A stretch of 34,941 bases of DNA, from contig JAAVWC010000031.1 in NCBI GenBank assembly GCA_023910675.1, positions 1 through 34,941 on the forward strand, given 5' to 3'. A program made the position numbers and the translations under genes. Of this stretch, positions 28,501 to 34,941 are shown piece by piece (position 1 is the first letter of the stretch; every line of letters begins with the position of its first letter). The notes under the pieces are model-generated. The model made no database searches and had not been told where the DNA came from. It was given only the letters and a program-made list of their open reading frames with translations. Source of the DNA: Gemmatimonas sp. Lineage in GTDB: Bacteria; Gemmatimonadota; Gemmatimonadetes; Gemmatimonadales; Gemmatimonadaceae.

Positions 28501-28794
28501 GAGGGATTGGCCCGCGAAGTCATCAGTCGCGTGCAGCGGCTCCGCAAGGAGGCGCAGTTGGCCGTCAGCGACCGGATCGTGCTGGCGGTGTCGGGCGATC
28601 AAGAAGTACTCGGTGCCGTGGCTGCGCATCGCAGCCGCATCGCCGACGAGGTACTCGCCGCGCGATTGCTGCTCGGCGACGAGGTGGGTTCGCCGTTCTC
28701 CGATGACGGAGACGGCGCTGCATGGACCGCTACGCACACCGGAGACGTCGATGGACGTTCCATCCGGTTGGCGCTCACCAAGGACGGGGTGTGA
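25507..28794 (+). CDS. ileS: Isoleucyl-tRNA synthetase, eukaryote-type (class 2 IleS)
   Basis: 1095 residues from ATG 25507, preceded by GGTGAT; GTG 25501 would add two residues. Class I synthetase: the HIGH-equivalent is G-I-H-H at 60-63 in a P-T-A-N-G-R-P-G-I-H-H context, K-M-S-K-S at 638-642. G-W-D-T-H-G-L-P-V-E is also conserved. The editing (CP1) domain lies between, with W-T-T-T-P-W-T-L, and the anticodon-binding domain and a long C-terminal region follow. Length and the G-I-H-H wording match the second IleS type found in eukaryotes, Bacteroidetes and spirochaetes, which is often naturally less sensitive to mupirocin. It is intact across 3.3 kb, unlike six other genes here. A 35-nt gap precedes it; its stop overlaps the next start (TGATG). 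Confidence 0.96.
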   Translation: MTQDAVLYPLLPDTNADALERGILAQWDAEKLFEQSQAARANAKPFVFFEGPPTANGRPGIHHVFARTIKDLFCRHRAMQGFYVPRKAGWDTHGLPVEIEVEKELQREEAARQGVDPSEIAKLGGKQLIEQVGVAEFNRRCRESVWKYRGEWEKLSHRTAYWLDYDNPYVTYSHDFVESVWWALRTMHEKSLLVRGHKILPYCARCGTALSSHEVAQGYDDVEDPSVYVALDLLDADGNAPAMRRRILVWTTTPWTLVSNTALAVHPDLTYAELRKKSGAEFTIILADARVAGVLGGDWADRWDVIGTMKGSDLAGRRYRRPLDWVEYPAEGRHEIIVPEAFVSADDGSGVVHMAPAFGADDYAAGQRHGLAFVQPVNARGEFVEGTPEVAGLFVKKADARILEVLKERDVLWKASQFVHSYPHCWRCGTPLLYYARGSWFVRTTVMRDALLSRNAQVNWNPSEVGTGRFGEWLSNNVDWAISRDRYWGTPLPVWVNDEDPTDIDVIGNYADLAERIGRPLPDDFDPHKPHIDQYTWPAKSGTGTMRRVPEVIDTWFDSGSMPFAQWHYPFEHKDIVAAQFPADFICEGVDQTRGWFYSLLAIATTLGDALPNNAHDQAAPYRNVVVNDLVLDAQGQKMSKSKGNVVNPWEVMERHGADAVRLFLVASSQVWVPRRFDENAIRETAGRFLLTFRNVYNGIFAQYANFGWQPSANDPAVADRPALDRWILSRLTRVEQEVNRHLESYDATLAARRVMQFMDDDVSKWYVRQSRARFYDIDGADNRAAFATLHEVLTVTCRLLAPFAPFITDAVHRALTGTSVHLAPYTREQPTPVDDTLETAMDDVRTLAGLAHAARDVADVKVRQPLPSLQCVVPGNVTAVSELGALLASELNVKRVEFVTSTDALVSLEAKANFRTLGKKFGKETPLVAEAVAALGSEQLRPLTAGENLTVVVGGVERLIAPDDVAIIRRASGAAVVQENGGYGVALDPTITPELREEGLAREVISRVQRLRKEAQLAVSDRIVLAVSGDQEVLGAVAAHRSRIADEVLAARLLLGDEVGSPFSDDGDGAAWTATHTGDVDGRSIRLALTKDGV

Positions 28795-29231
28795 TGGCCG
28801 AATCGAAGTCCGCGTCGACGAAGGACGCAACCAAGAAGCCCAAGGCGATGCCCAAGAAGCAGCTGCAGCATTTCGAAAAGCGGCTGCTCGAGGAGCGGAA
28901 GCGCGTGCTCAAGGAGCTCGGTCACCACAGCGACACGCTCGGCCCGAACGGCGAAGCGAGCGATGGCGACAGCAGTGCCTATTCGTTCCACATGGCCGAT
29001 CAGGGGACCGATGCCATGGAGCGCGAAAAGGCGTTCCTATTCGCATCCAAGGAAGGGCGATTCCTGTGGCACCTCGATCAGGCGCTGCGTCGTCTGTACA
29101 AGGCCCCGGAAACGTTCGGCAAGTGTCATCAGTGCGGTGAGGAGATCGCCTTCGAGCGTCTCGACGCCCTGCCGAATGCCCGCTACTGCATCGCGTGCAA
29201 GCAGCGCGAGGAAGATTCCAAGAAGGGATGA
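28794..29231 (+). CDS. TraR/DksA-type zinc-finger protein
   Basis: 145 residues from ATG 28794, overlapping the ileS stop by one base. A Lys-rich N-terminus (about 1-22) precedes a helical hairpin (23-105), then a four-Cys zinc finger: C111, C114, C132, C135 (C-H-Q-C and C-I-A-C). DksA proteins insert the coiled coil into the RNA polymerase secondary channel and work with ppGpp. The coiled-coil tip here reads D-G-D-S-S-A-Y-S rather than the D-x-x-D-x-A of DksA, although Asp residues are nearby, so direct polymerase control is uncertain. In many bacteria such genes lie between ileS and lspA, as here, and probably share their transcript. Confidence 0.88.
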   Translation: MAESKSASTKDATKKPKAMPKKQLQHFEKRLLEERKRVLKELGHHSDTLGPNGEASDGDSSAYSFHMADQGTDAMEREKAFLFASKEGRFLWHLDQALRRLYKAPETFGKCHQCGEEIAFERLDALPNARYCIACKQREEDSKKG

Positions 29232-29232
29232 C

Positions 29233-29775
29233 GTGAAGGCGATCGTCGCATTCCCCGTCTTCCTCATCGTCGTCGTGCTCGATCAGATCACCAAGCTGGT
29301 GGCCGAGAACACGATGGTCACCGCGGGCACGCCCAAGGCGGTGTTTGGGGAATGGTTTCGCGTGGCGCTGGTGTACAACCCCGGGGCAGCCTTCGGGCTG
29401 CACCTGGGGCCCTACTCCCGGTGGATCTTCATGGGGCTCACCTGCGGCGCGCTCGTCATTCTCGGCAAGCTGTACCAGCAAACCGAAGACACCGATCTGC
29501 GTCGCATTCTCGCCATCGTCCTCGTCGCGGCGGGGGCCATCGGGAACGTCATCGACCGCATCCGCTCGGAGTTCGGCGTCGTCGACTTCATCGACATCGG
29601 CTTCGGGACGCATCGCTGGCCCACGTTCAATGTGGCCGACATGGCCGTCAGCGGCGGGGCCATGCTGCTCGCCATCGTACTCTGGCACGAAGAACGTCGC
29701 GAAATTGCGGCGCTCGAGGCGGCCAGGCATGCGGCCGGCTCGCTTTCGTCAGATTCGCCCGATCTCGCTCCTTGA
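29233..29775 (+). CDS. lspA: Lipoprotein signal peptidase LspA, first copy
   Basis: 180 residues from GTG 29233, one nt after the previous stop and with AAGGGA at about 4 nt. Aspartic peptidase with four membrane helices. The catalytic pair is D108 in G-N-V-I-D-R-I and D136 in N-V-A-D-M-A-V; Y-N-P-G-A-A-F-G at 48-55 is the third signature. It removes the signal peptide of lipid-modified prolipoproteins at the inner membrane. A second, different copy follows after 13 nt. Placement next to ileS is the common bacterial arrangement (ileS-lspA), so this copy is the likely housekeeping one. Confidence 0.95.
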   Translation: MKAIVAFPVFLIVVVLDQITKLVAENTMVTAGTPKAVFGEWFRVALVYNPGAAFGLHLGPYSRWIFMGLTCGALVILGKLYQQTEDTDLRRILAIVLVAAGAIGNVIDRIRSEFGVVDFIDIGFGTHRWPTFNVADMAVSGGAMLLAIVLWHEERREIAALEAARHAAGSLSSDSPDLAP

Positions 29776-29788
29776 TCTTCTTGCTGTC

Positions 29789-30376
29789 ATGAAGCCGAAC
29801 GCCCAAGCGCCGTCGTCACGCGCCGCTGCTGCCAGTGCAGCCCTCACCGACGCCCCCGCCGCGTCGTCCCTGCTTCGCTTCTGGAGCATCGTGCTGGTCA
29901 CCGTGGCGTTCGACTACGTGACGAAGGCGCTGGCCGTCGAACATCTCGTACCGCGTCACATGCCGCATCGCATCATCGGCGACGTGGTGCGCTTTACGCT
30001 GGCCTACAACCCGGGGGCGGCTTTCGGCATGCACCTCGGTGCGGCGTCGCGGTGGATCTTCGCCACGCTCAGCATCCTCATCGTCGTGGTGCTCATTCGC
30101 GCCACCAGCGATCTCACGCGCGTCTCCAAGCTTGCCGCGTTCGGCGTTCCGGCCATCGTGGGCGGCGCCATCGGCAATCTGCTCGACCGCATTCGCCTTC
30201 GCGAAGGCGTGGTGGACTTCATCGACATCGGACTGGGCGACGTGCGTTTCTGGACCTTTAATATTGCCGACACCGCCGTGACCATCGGTGCGGCCTGCCT
30301 CGTCATTGCGCTCTGGCGCGAAGATCGGGCGCACCAGGACGCCCTCAAGCGCGCCGGCAACGGCGTCGCCTCGTGA
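29789..30376 (+). CDS. lspA: Lipoprotein signal peptidase LspA, second copy
   Basis: 195 residues from ATG 29789, with no obvious ribosome site, so it may depend on coupling with the first copy. Catalytic aspartates are conserved: D133 in G-N-L-L-D-R-I and D161 in N-I-A-D-T-A-V; Y-N-P-G-A-A-F-G is also present. An Ala/Ser-rich N-terminal extension of about 28 residues distinguishes it from copy one. The two share the core motifs but differ clearly elsewhere, so the duplication is old. Its stop overlaps the rluD GTG by 4 nt. It may process a subset of lipoproteins or work under other conditions; this is a guess. Confidence 0.94.
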   Translation: MKPNAQAPSSRAAAASAALTDAPAASSLLRFWSIVLVTVAFDYVTKALAVEHLVPRHMPHRIIGDVVRFTLAYNPGAAFGMHLGAASRWIFATLSILIVVVLIRATSDLTRVSKLAAFGVPAIVGGAIGNLLDRIRLREGVVDFIDIGLGDVRFWTFNIADTAVTIGAACLVIALWREDRAHQDALKRAGNGVAS

Positions 30377-31392
30377 GCGCCGATACCGTCTTCAGCATTA
30401 CGGTTACAGCAGAAACCGGCGAACGACTCGATCTCCTGGTCGCCAAGCACGGCGAGCTGTCACGCACACAGGCGGCAACGCTCATTGCCACTGGCCACGT
30501 CCTCGTCAACGGCGCCCGCCAAAAGGCGAGCTATCGCGCCGAAGCGGCCGACGCTGTCCACGTGACGGTGCCGGCGCCGCCGGGTCGCGACGTGGTTCCG
30601 GAGAACATCCCGCTCGACATCGTCTACGAAGACGAGCATCTGCTCGTGGTCAACAAGGCCGCTGGCATGGTCGTGCACCCAGCCCCCGGCAACTGGTCGG
30701 GCACCCTCGTGAATGCCCTCATGGGACGCGGCGAACCGCTGGCCGAAGGGGGCGGTGACGACCGCGCCGGCCTGGTGCACCGGCTCGACAAGGACACGTC
30801 GGGGCTGCTCGTCGTCGCCAAGACAGACGCGGCGCACCGGGTGCTCAGCTCCGCCCTCGCCGCTCGCCAGGTCACGCGGCGCTACGTGGCGGTCTGTTGG
30901 GGGCACCTCACCGGTGACGCGCTCACCGTCGACAAGCCCATTGCCCGCGACCCGCGAGACCGGACGCGCATGGCAATCATCCAGACGGGGAAGGCGGCAC
31001 GGACGGACTTCACCCGGTTGGCCCGCTTCGACAGCGTGGACCTGCTGCGCGCGCACCTGCACACCGGACGCACGCATCAAATCCGCATTCACCTGTCGAG
31101 TGTGGGACACCCGGTGATCGGCGACGATACGTACGGGGGTGGCGGTGGGCGCAAGCTTGCCGCCCTCCCGCCGCGTCGCCACTTCCTGCATGCCGCCTGG
31201 CTCCGTTTCAAGCATCCGGTGTCCGGAGACGTCGTCGATCTGCGCTCGCCATTGCCGCTCGATTTGCGGCAATCGCTGGCCGTACTCAGCGACATGCCGG
31301 AACTCGCCACGCATCAGGACCCGCTCGATGTCTTCGGCTTTTACCGTACCGACGACCCCCCCGTCCGCGCCCCTCGTGACGCCGACGATTGA
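30373..31392 (+). CDS. rluD: Ribosomal large subunit pseudouridine synthase, RluD family
   Basis: 339 residues from GTG 30373. N-terminal S4 RNA-binding domain (R-L-D-L-L-V-A-K, S-R-T-Q-A-A-T-L-I, G-H-V-L-V-N-G), then the RluA-type catalytic domain with D139 in H-R-L-D-K-D-T-S-G, G-R-T-H-Q-I-R-I-H, and L-H-A-A-W-L-R-F near the end. RluD-type enzymes make pseudouridine in helix 69 of 23S rRNA. RluA/RluC relatives share the same motifs; the S4 domain plus length point to the RluC/RluD branch, and neighbourhood to lspA is typical of RluD. The last 30 residues are an extra tail. One nt separates its stop from the cheW start. Confidence 0.9.
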   Translation: MSADTVFSITVTAETGERLDLLVAKHGELSRTQAATLIATGHVLVNGARQKASYRAEAADAVHVTVPAPPGRDVVPENIPLDIVYEDEHLLVVNKAAGMVVHPAPGNWSGTLVNALMGRGEPLAEGGGDDRAGLVHRLDKDTSGLLVVAKTDAAHRVLSSALAARQVTRRYVAVCWGHLTGDALTVDKPIARDPRDRTRMAIIQTGKAARTDFTRLARFDSVDLLRAHLHTGRTHQIRIHLSSVGHPVIGDDTYGGGGGRKLAALPPRRHFLHAAWLRFKHPVSGDVVDLRSPLPLDLRQSLAVLSDMPELATHQDPLDVFGFYRTDDPPVRAPRDADD

Positions 31393-31393
31393 C

Positions 31394-31792
31394 ATGACCG
31401 ACGACGACCATCGCCCCCAGTGGCTGGTCGTCGCCTCGGCGGGGGCGTTGTTCGGGATTCCCGTGGAGCAGGTGCGGGAAGTCGTCCGTCCCCTCGGCCT
31501 TCATGCCGTGCCCGGCTCCCCGGTCCTTCAGGCCGGCATCGTCAACGTGCGGGGCGCTATCGTCACCGTGCTGGACCTTCTGGCGCTACGCACCGGAGAG
31601 CGTGCCGTTACGCCGGGGTCGATCGTCCTCCTCCAGTACGGCGCCCGTCCCATTGGACTCGTCGTCGATGCCGTTCATGACGTGCGTGGGGCAGCGCCGG
31701 ACGCACCGGACGCTCCCGCCGACGTGGCGGTTCTGGACGCAGTCGCGCTCTGTGCGCGGCATCTGCACTCAGCCGAGGAGAGAGCACGGTGA
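31394..31792 (+). CDS. cheW: CheW-like adaptor protein
   Basis: 132 residues from ATG 31394. CheW domain: L-F-G-I-P-V-E-Q-V-R-E-V-V-R-P, P-G-S-P-V-L-Q-A-G-I-V-N-V-R-G-A-I-V-T-V-L-D-L, I-G-L-V-V-D-A-V-H-D-V. It is a little shorter than typical CheW (about 150) and lacks part of the C-terminal strand region. CheW links receptors to the kinase CheA. It is the first gene of the chemotaxis-type cluster, and its stop overlaps the cheY GTG by 4 nt. No methyl-accepting receptor is in the window. Confidence 0.86.
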   Translation: MTDDDHRPQWLVVASAGALFGIPVEQVREVVRPLGLHAVPGSPVLQAGIVNVRGAIVTVLDLLALRTGERAVTPGSIVLLQYGARPIGLVVDAVHDVRGAAPDAPDAPADVAVLDAVALCARHLHSAEERAR

Positions 31793-32155
31793 GCAAAACG
31801 GTACTGATCTGCGACGATGCGATCTTCATGCGCACCATGGTGGGAGACATCCTCACCCAGGCGGGCTTTGAAGTTGTTGGTGAAGCGGAAACGGGGATGC
31901 AGGCAGTGGAGAAGTACAAGCATCTTCCGCCCCGATCTCGTCACCATGGACATCGTCATGCCCGACATGGGGGGCATCGACGCCGTCCGCGAAATCACCA
32001 AGCACGACCCGCAGGCGCGTGTGCTCATGTGCAGCGCCATGGGCCAGCAGGCGTTGGTGGTCGAAGCCATTCAGGCGGGCGCGAAGGATTTCGTCGTGAA
32101 GCCGTTCCAGCCGAGTCGCGTGCTGGAAGCGGTGAATCGCGTGCTCGCCGCGTAA
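31789..32155 (+). CDS. cheY: CheY-type response regulator, one-base frameshift near 31925
   Basis: 121 residues after removal of one T near 31925. Single receiver domain with all key residues: D9-D10 (I-C-D-D), phosphoacceptor D54 in V-T-M-D-I-V-M-P-D, S82 in V-L-M-C-S-A-M-G, and K104 in V-V-K-P-F. As written, the first frame goes L-P-P-R-S-R-H-H-G; with C-A-T-C-T-C the expected H-L-R-P-D-L-V-T-M-D appears. Start GTG 31789 overlaps cheW. It should accept phosphate from CheA. No effector domain, so it acts by protein contact. Confidence 0.88.
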
Positions 32156-32167
32156 AGCGACGGTCGC

Positions 32168-34136
32168 ATGGACGCAGCGCACTATGCGGCGTTGTTTCAG
32201 GCCGAGGCGCGCGAGCATCTCGCCGAACTCGACGCCGCACTGCTCGCGCTGGAAGAGGCGCTCCGCCACGCGGCTGATGTCGACGCGACATCGGGCCACG
32301 TGACGACGCTGTTTCGGGCCATGCACACCATCAAGGGCATGGCCGGTTCGATGGGCTACACGACCTATCGAAAAACTGTCGCATGCGGTCGAATCTCGGT
32401 GTGAACCCCTGCGCAGTGGCGACGAGCCGGTCAGCGCCGGTCTGCTCGTACTGCTCTTCGAGAGCACCGATCGGCTACGCGGCGCCATCGATGACATTGC
32501 GCGTGGCGTGGAGACACCGCCCGCCGTTATCGGCTCGTTGCTCGTGCGGTTGCGACGCCCCGTGGCCGCCGCTGAAAGCGCGTTGCCGTACTCGGCACCT
32601 CGCGCATCGGCCGACGTCGTCGTCGCGAGTGCCGATCCCTTCCCTGATGTCGCCAATGTGCGTCACGTCGATGTGCGCCTGGTCAGCGACTGCCCGCTCA
32701 AGGGCGTGCGGGCGACGATCGTGGTGGCGAGACTCGCGAAACACGGTGAGGTGCGTGCCACGCACCCCGAGCAGGCGCGCTGGCAGGACGACCAGTTCGA
32801 CGGCGTCTTCCGCATTACGCTCGTCAGCGACGCGGTCGAAGAAACGCTGGTGCAGGCCGCCATGGCAGCGGGCGACGTGGCGCGTGTGCAGGTCCGTACC
32901 CCCGCCTTCGCCTCGCAGCTGGTGCGGCAGGCCGCGGCGGCGGCGCCGGCACCCGACGCCACGCGCACGGTGCGCATCGATGCGCGACGCCTTGATACGC
33001 TACTCGATCTGGTGGGCGAGCTCGTCATTACCCGAGACCGGCTGCTACGCGCGCTCGAAGCGCAGGAGCACCCCGACCGCGATGTGCAACGCGCCGCCCG
33101 CGACGCCGCGCGGCTGGTGAGCGCCATGCAGGACGAAGTCCTGCAATCGCGACTGATGCCCGTAGGACAGCTGTTCGACCGCTTCCCGCGACTGGTGCGT
33201 GATGTGACGCGCGAGCTCGGGAAGGATGTGTCGTTCGTCATGGAGGGACGCGAAATCGAGCTCGATCGGTCGTTGCTTGATGCCATCGGCGATCCGCTGC
33301 TGCACCTGCTGCGCAATGCGCTCGATCACGGCCTCGAAGAGGCTGCGGCGCGTGAAGCCGCTGGTAAGTCGCCGCGCGGTGAACTCATTCTGCGTGCGGC
33401 GCGGGATCGGGCGGCTGTCATCATTCAGGTGCAGGACGACGGGCGCGGCATTCATCGCGAAACGGTCCTCAAGCGGGCCAAGGAACAAGGGCTCGTTGCC
33501 GACGACGTGGCCGAGCTCAGCGACGATACGCTGCTCCAGGTCATCGCGCACCCGGGCTTCTCGACGGCACGACGGGTGACCAACCTCTCTGGCCGTGGCG
33601 TTGGGGTGGATGTCGTGAACACGCGCGTACGCGCGCTTGGCGGACAGCTCGAACTCGAAAGCATCGAAGGCGTCGGTACCGTCGTCACCCTGCGGTTGCC
33701 GGTCACCCTGGCGATTACCCGCGCCCTGCTGGTCGAGGTGTGCGGCAGTACCTTCGCCATCCCCACGACGCACGTGGAAGAGGCACTCGAGTATCACGAA
33801 TCGTTGACGGTGCATCACACCACTGGGCCCGCCGTCACCATTCGCGACGAGGTCGTTTCGCTCGTGGCGCTCGGTGAACGCTTTCGGCTCCTTCGTTCGT
33901 CCACCAACGCGAGCACGAGAGCGCACACTGCCGGATCGGGTGGTGAACAGCATCTCGCGATCGTGGAGGCCGGGGGACGCCGTGTGGCGTTACTCGTGGA
34001 CGCCCTCGTGGCGCAGCAGGACATCGTGGTCAAACCGTTGGATGTCGTACGTGGTGCCGCCCCGTGGTTCAGCGGCGCCACCGTACTCGGCGACGGAAGC
34101 CCCGCTCTCATCATCGACGTGCCTAGCGTCGTGTGA
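32168..34136 (+). CDS. cheA: Chemotaxis histidine kinase CheA, one-base frameshift near 32366
   Basis: 655 residues after removal of one T at about 32366. Domains in order: HPt (1-105) with phospho-site H53 in M-H-T-I-K-G-M-A-G-S-M-G-Y, P2-like region (about 150-250), dimerisation helices starting R-L-D-T-L-L-D-L-V-G-E-L-V-I, the ATPase with L-R-N-A-L-D-H-G-L-E (N box), D-D-G-R-G-I, and G-R-G-V-G-V-D-V-V, then a CheW-like domain (T-F-A-I-P-T-T-H-V-E-E-A-L) to the end. Dropping the extra T restores Y-T-T-I-E-K-L-S-H-A-V-E, the usual text after the HPt site. Without that, the HPt part ends at 32404 and the rest starts near 32508. The gene starts 12 nt after cheY. Confidence 0.92.
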
Positions 34137-34195
34137 GTCGTCCTGAGGTGCAACCCTGCGGCAGGAACGGCAGCAGCAAGGGTGAGGAACCACTC

Positions 34196-34880
34196 ATGGC
34201 GGGAATGATGATGCAGGAGCGCGACTGTGGGGCAGGGACACGACCGCGGAGCACCACACTCCGTGGTGCGTGCGCTGAAGGGGATCCAGCTCGACGCGCT
34301 GTGTGAGGTCGGCGAACATCGGCGCAGGCGCATGCCGCCACCGCGCTCTCGCAGATGACCGGCAGCACCATCATGATCAAGGTGCCGGCCATCAGCATTG
34401 CAAGCATCGAGGAACTGCCCGCGCAGTTCTCCCCTGACGAGGAACCGGTCGCGGCGGTCATGATGCACATGCTCGGTGATCTCACCGGGCGCACGCTGCT
34501 GGTGTTTCCCAAGCCGACGGTCATGCGACTGGCCGAGCTCATGCTGCGGCGTCCCGTGGGTAGCTCCGTCGCCTTCAGCGAGCTCGAGTCGTCGGCCATC
34601 AAGGAAACCGGCAACATTCTGAGCGGCGCGTACATGAACTGCCCTCAGCGACTTCATGGGGATGCTGCTGCTGCCGTCGCCGCCGATGCTGGTCATCGAT
34701 ATGTCGACGGCCGTACTGGCCAGCGCCTTCGGCGAGTTTGCGCCTGATCCGGATTCGGTGTTGTGCGTGGAGAGCGAGTTCACCCTGCGCGAAACCGATC
34801 TCAATCTCCGCGGCTTCTTCCTGCTGCTCCCCGATCCCGCTTCGCTGCAAGTCATGTTGCGCGCGTTGCGCCTGGATTGA
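34196..34880 (+). CDS. cheC: CheC-like phosphatase, at least three one-base frameshifts
   Basis: CheC/CheX/FliY-family protein of about 226 residues if corrected. Extra bases appear at about 34314, 34330 and 34640; removing them gives L-D-A-L-C-E-V-G-N-I-G-A-G-H-A-A-T-A-L-S-Q, I-K-E-T-G-N-I-L-S-G-A-Y-M-N-A-L-S-D, the two phosphatase motifs of CheC (E and N in E-x2-N-I-x-x-G). The start is unsure: ATG 34196 has GGTGAGGA at good spacing but needs a fourth one-base correction before 34230, whereas GTG 34227 is in frame with the motif but has no ribosome site. CheC proteins dephosphorylate CheY and can bind CheD. It ends at TGA 34880. Confidence 0.8.
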
Positions 34881-34899
34881 TGCCCCACGGGCATACACG

Positions 34900-34941
34900 A
34901 TGAGCTCCGTAGCCGCCGCACCCGATGTTGGACTCTTGAAG
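34900..34941 (+). CDS. Start of the next gene, possibly cheD (truncated by window edge)
   Basis: ATG 34900 opens a frame running to the edge: M-S-S-V-A-A-A-P-D-V-G-L-L-K, 14 codons. CheD commonly follows CheC, and 'cheC-cheD' pairs work together, so a deamidase is the natural guess from position alone. Fourteen residues cannot show it. Confidence 0.3.
   Translation, partial: MSSVAAAPDVGLLK

Overview
The window looks like chromosomal DNA of a Gemmatimonadota bacterium (Gemmatimonas-like). This rests on the high GC content, the many secreted peptidases with 'HAQ' or 'LAQ' signal-peptidase sites, a serine/threonine kinase fused to TolB-like and TPR regions, a CruG-like carotenoid glycosyltransferase and a eukaryote-type (class 2) IleS. 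The assignment is an inference from protein character; no rRNA or tRNA gene is present to confirm it.

Layout. Positions 1-7670 (+) hold a 5'-truncated DUF4403 protein, a secreted M28 peptidase, an intergenic region with a separate minus-strand short transcript unit (2.5-2.86 kb), a cytosolic Ser/Thr kinase with a frameshift, and a secreted S9 prolyl-oligopeptidase-type enzyme. Positions 7.69-8.62 kb form a compact accessory module: a Cys-rich HicA-like protein and an HTH protein behind a strong promoter overlapped by a palindromic operator, closed by a terminator. Positions 8.65-13.25 kb (-) carry a secreted lectin-like protein and a tightly overlapping operon of DUF4442 hotdog protein, nitronate monooxygenase and penicillin-acylase-family hydrolase. 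Positions 13.48-16.68 kb (+) carry a CruG-like glycosyltransferase and a translationally coupled P-II/AmtB ammonium pair. Positions 16.70-17.07 kb are an almost perfect inverted repeat with 122-bp arms, next to a minus-strand gene for a 54-residue membrane peptide with its own terminator.

From 17.41 kb to the right edge every gene is on the + strand with gaps of about 60 nt or less, often overlapping: tilS-hpt-ftsH, a DUF2723 membrane protein, a YggS-type PLP protein, a DivIVA-like protein, purine nucleoside phosphorylase, ileS, a DksA/TraR zinc-finger protein, two tandem lspA paralogues, rluD, then cheW-cheY-cheA-cheC and the first codons of another gene. Housekeeping functions (tRNA modification, purine salvage, membrane proteolysis, lipoprotein maturation, pseudouridylation) thus run directly into a chemotaxis-type signalling cluster.

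A striking technical feature is that six genes (kinase, acylase, nitronate monooxygenase, cheY, cheA, cheC) are broken by frameshifts, each of which is repaired exactly by removing one base. I read these mainly as sequence errors of one direction (extra bases). The most interesting biology is the HicA-like/HTH module with its operator, the minus-strand mini-transcript with mutually exclusive stems around a ribosome-binding site, the 122-bp-arm hairpin, and a P-II protein lacking both Gln39 and the uridylylation site Tyr51.
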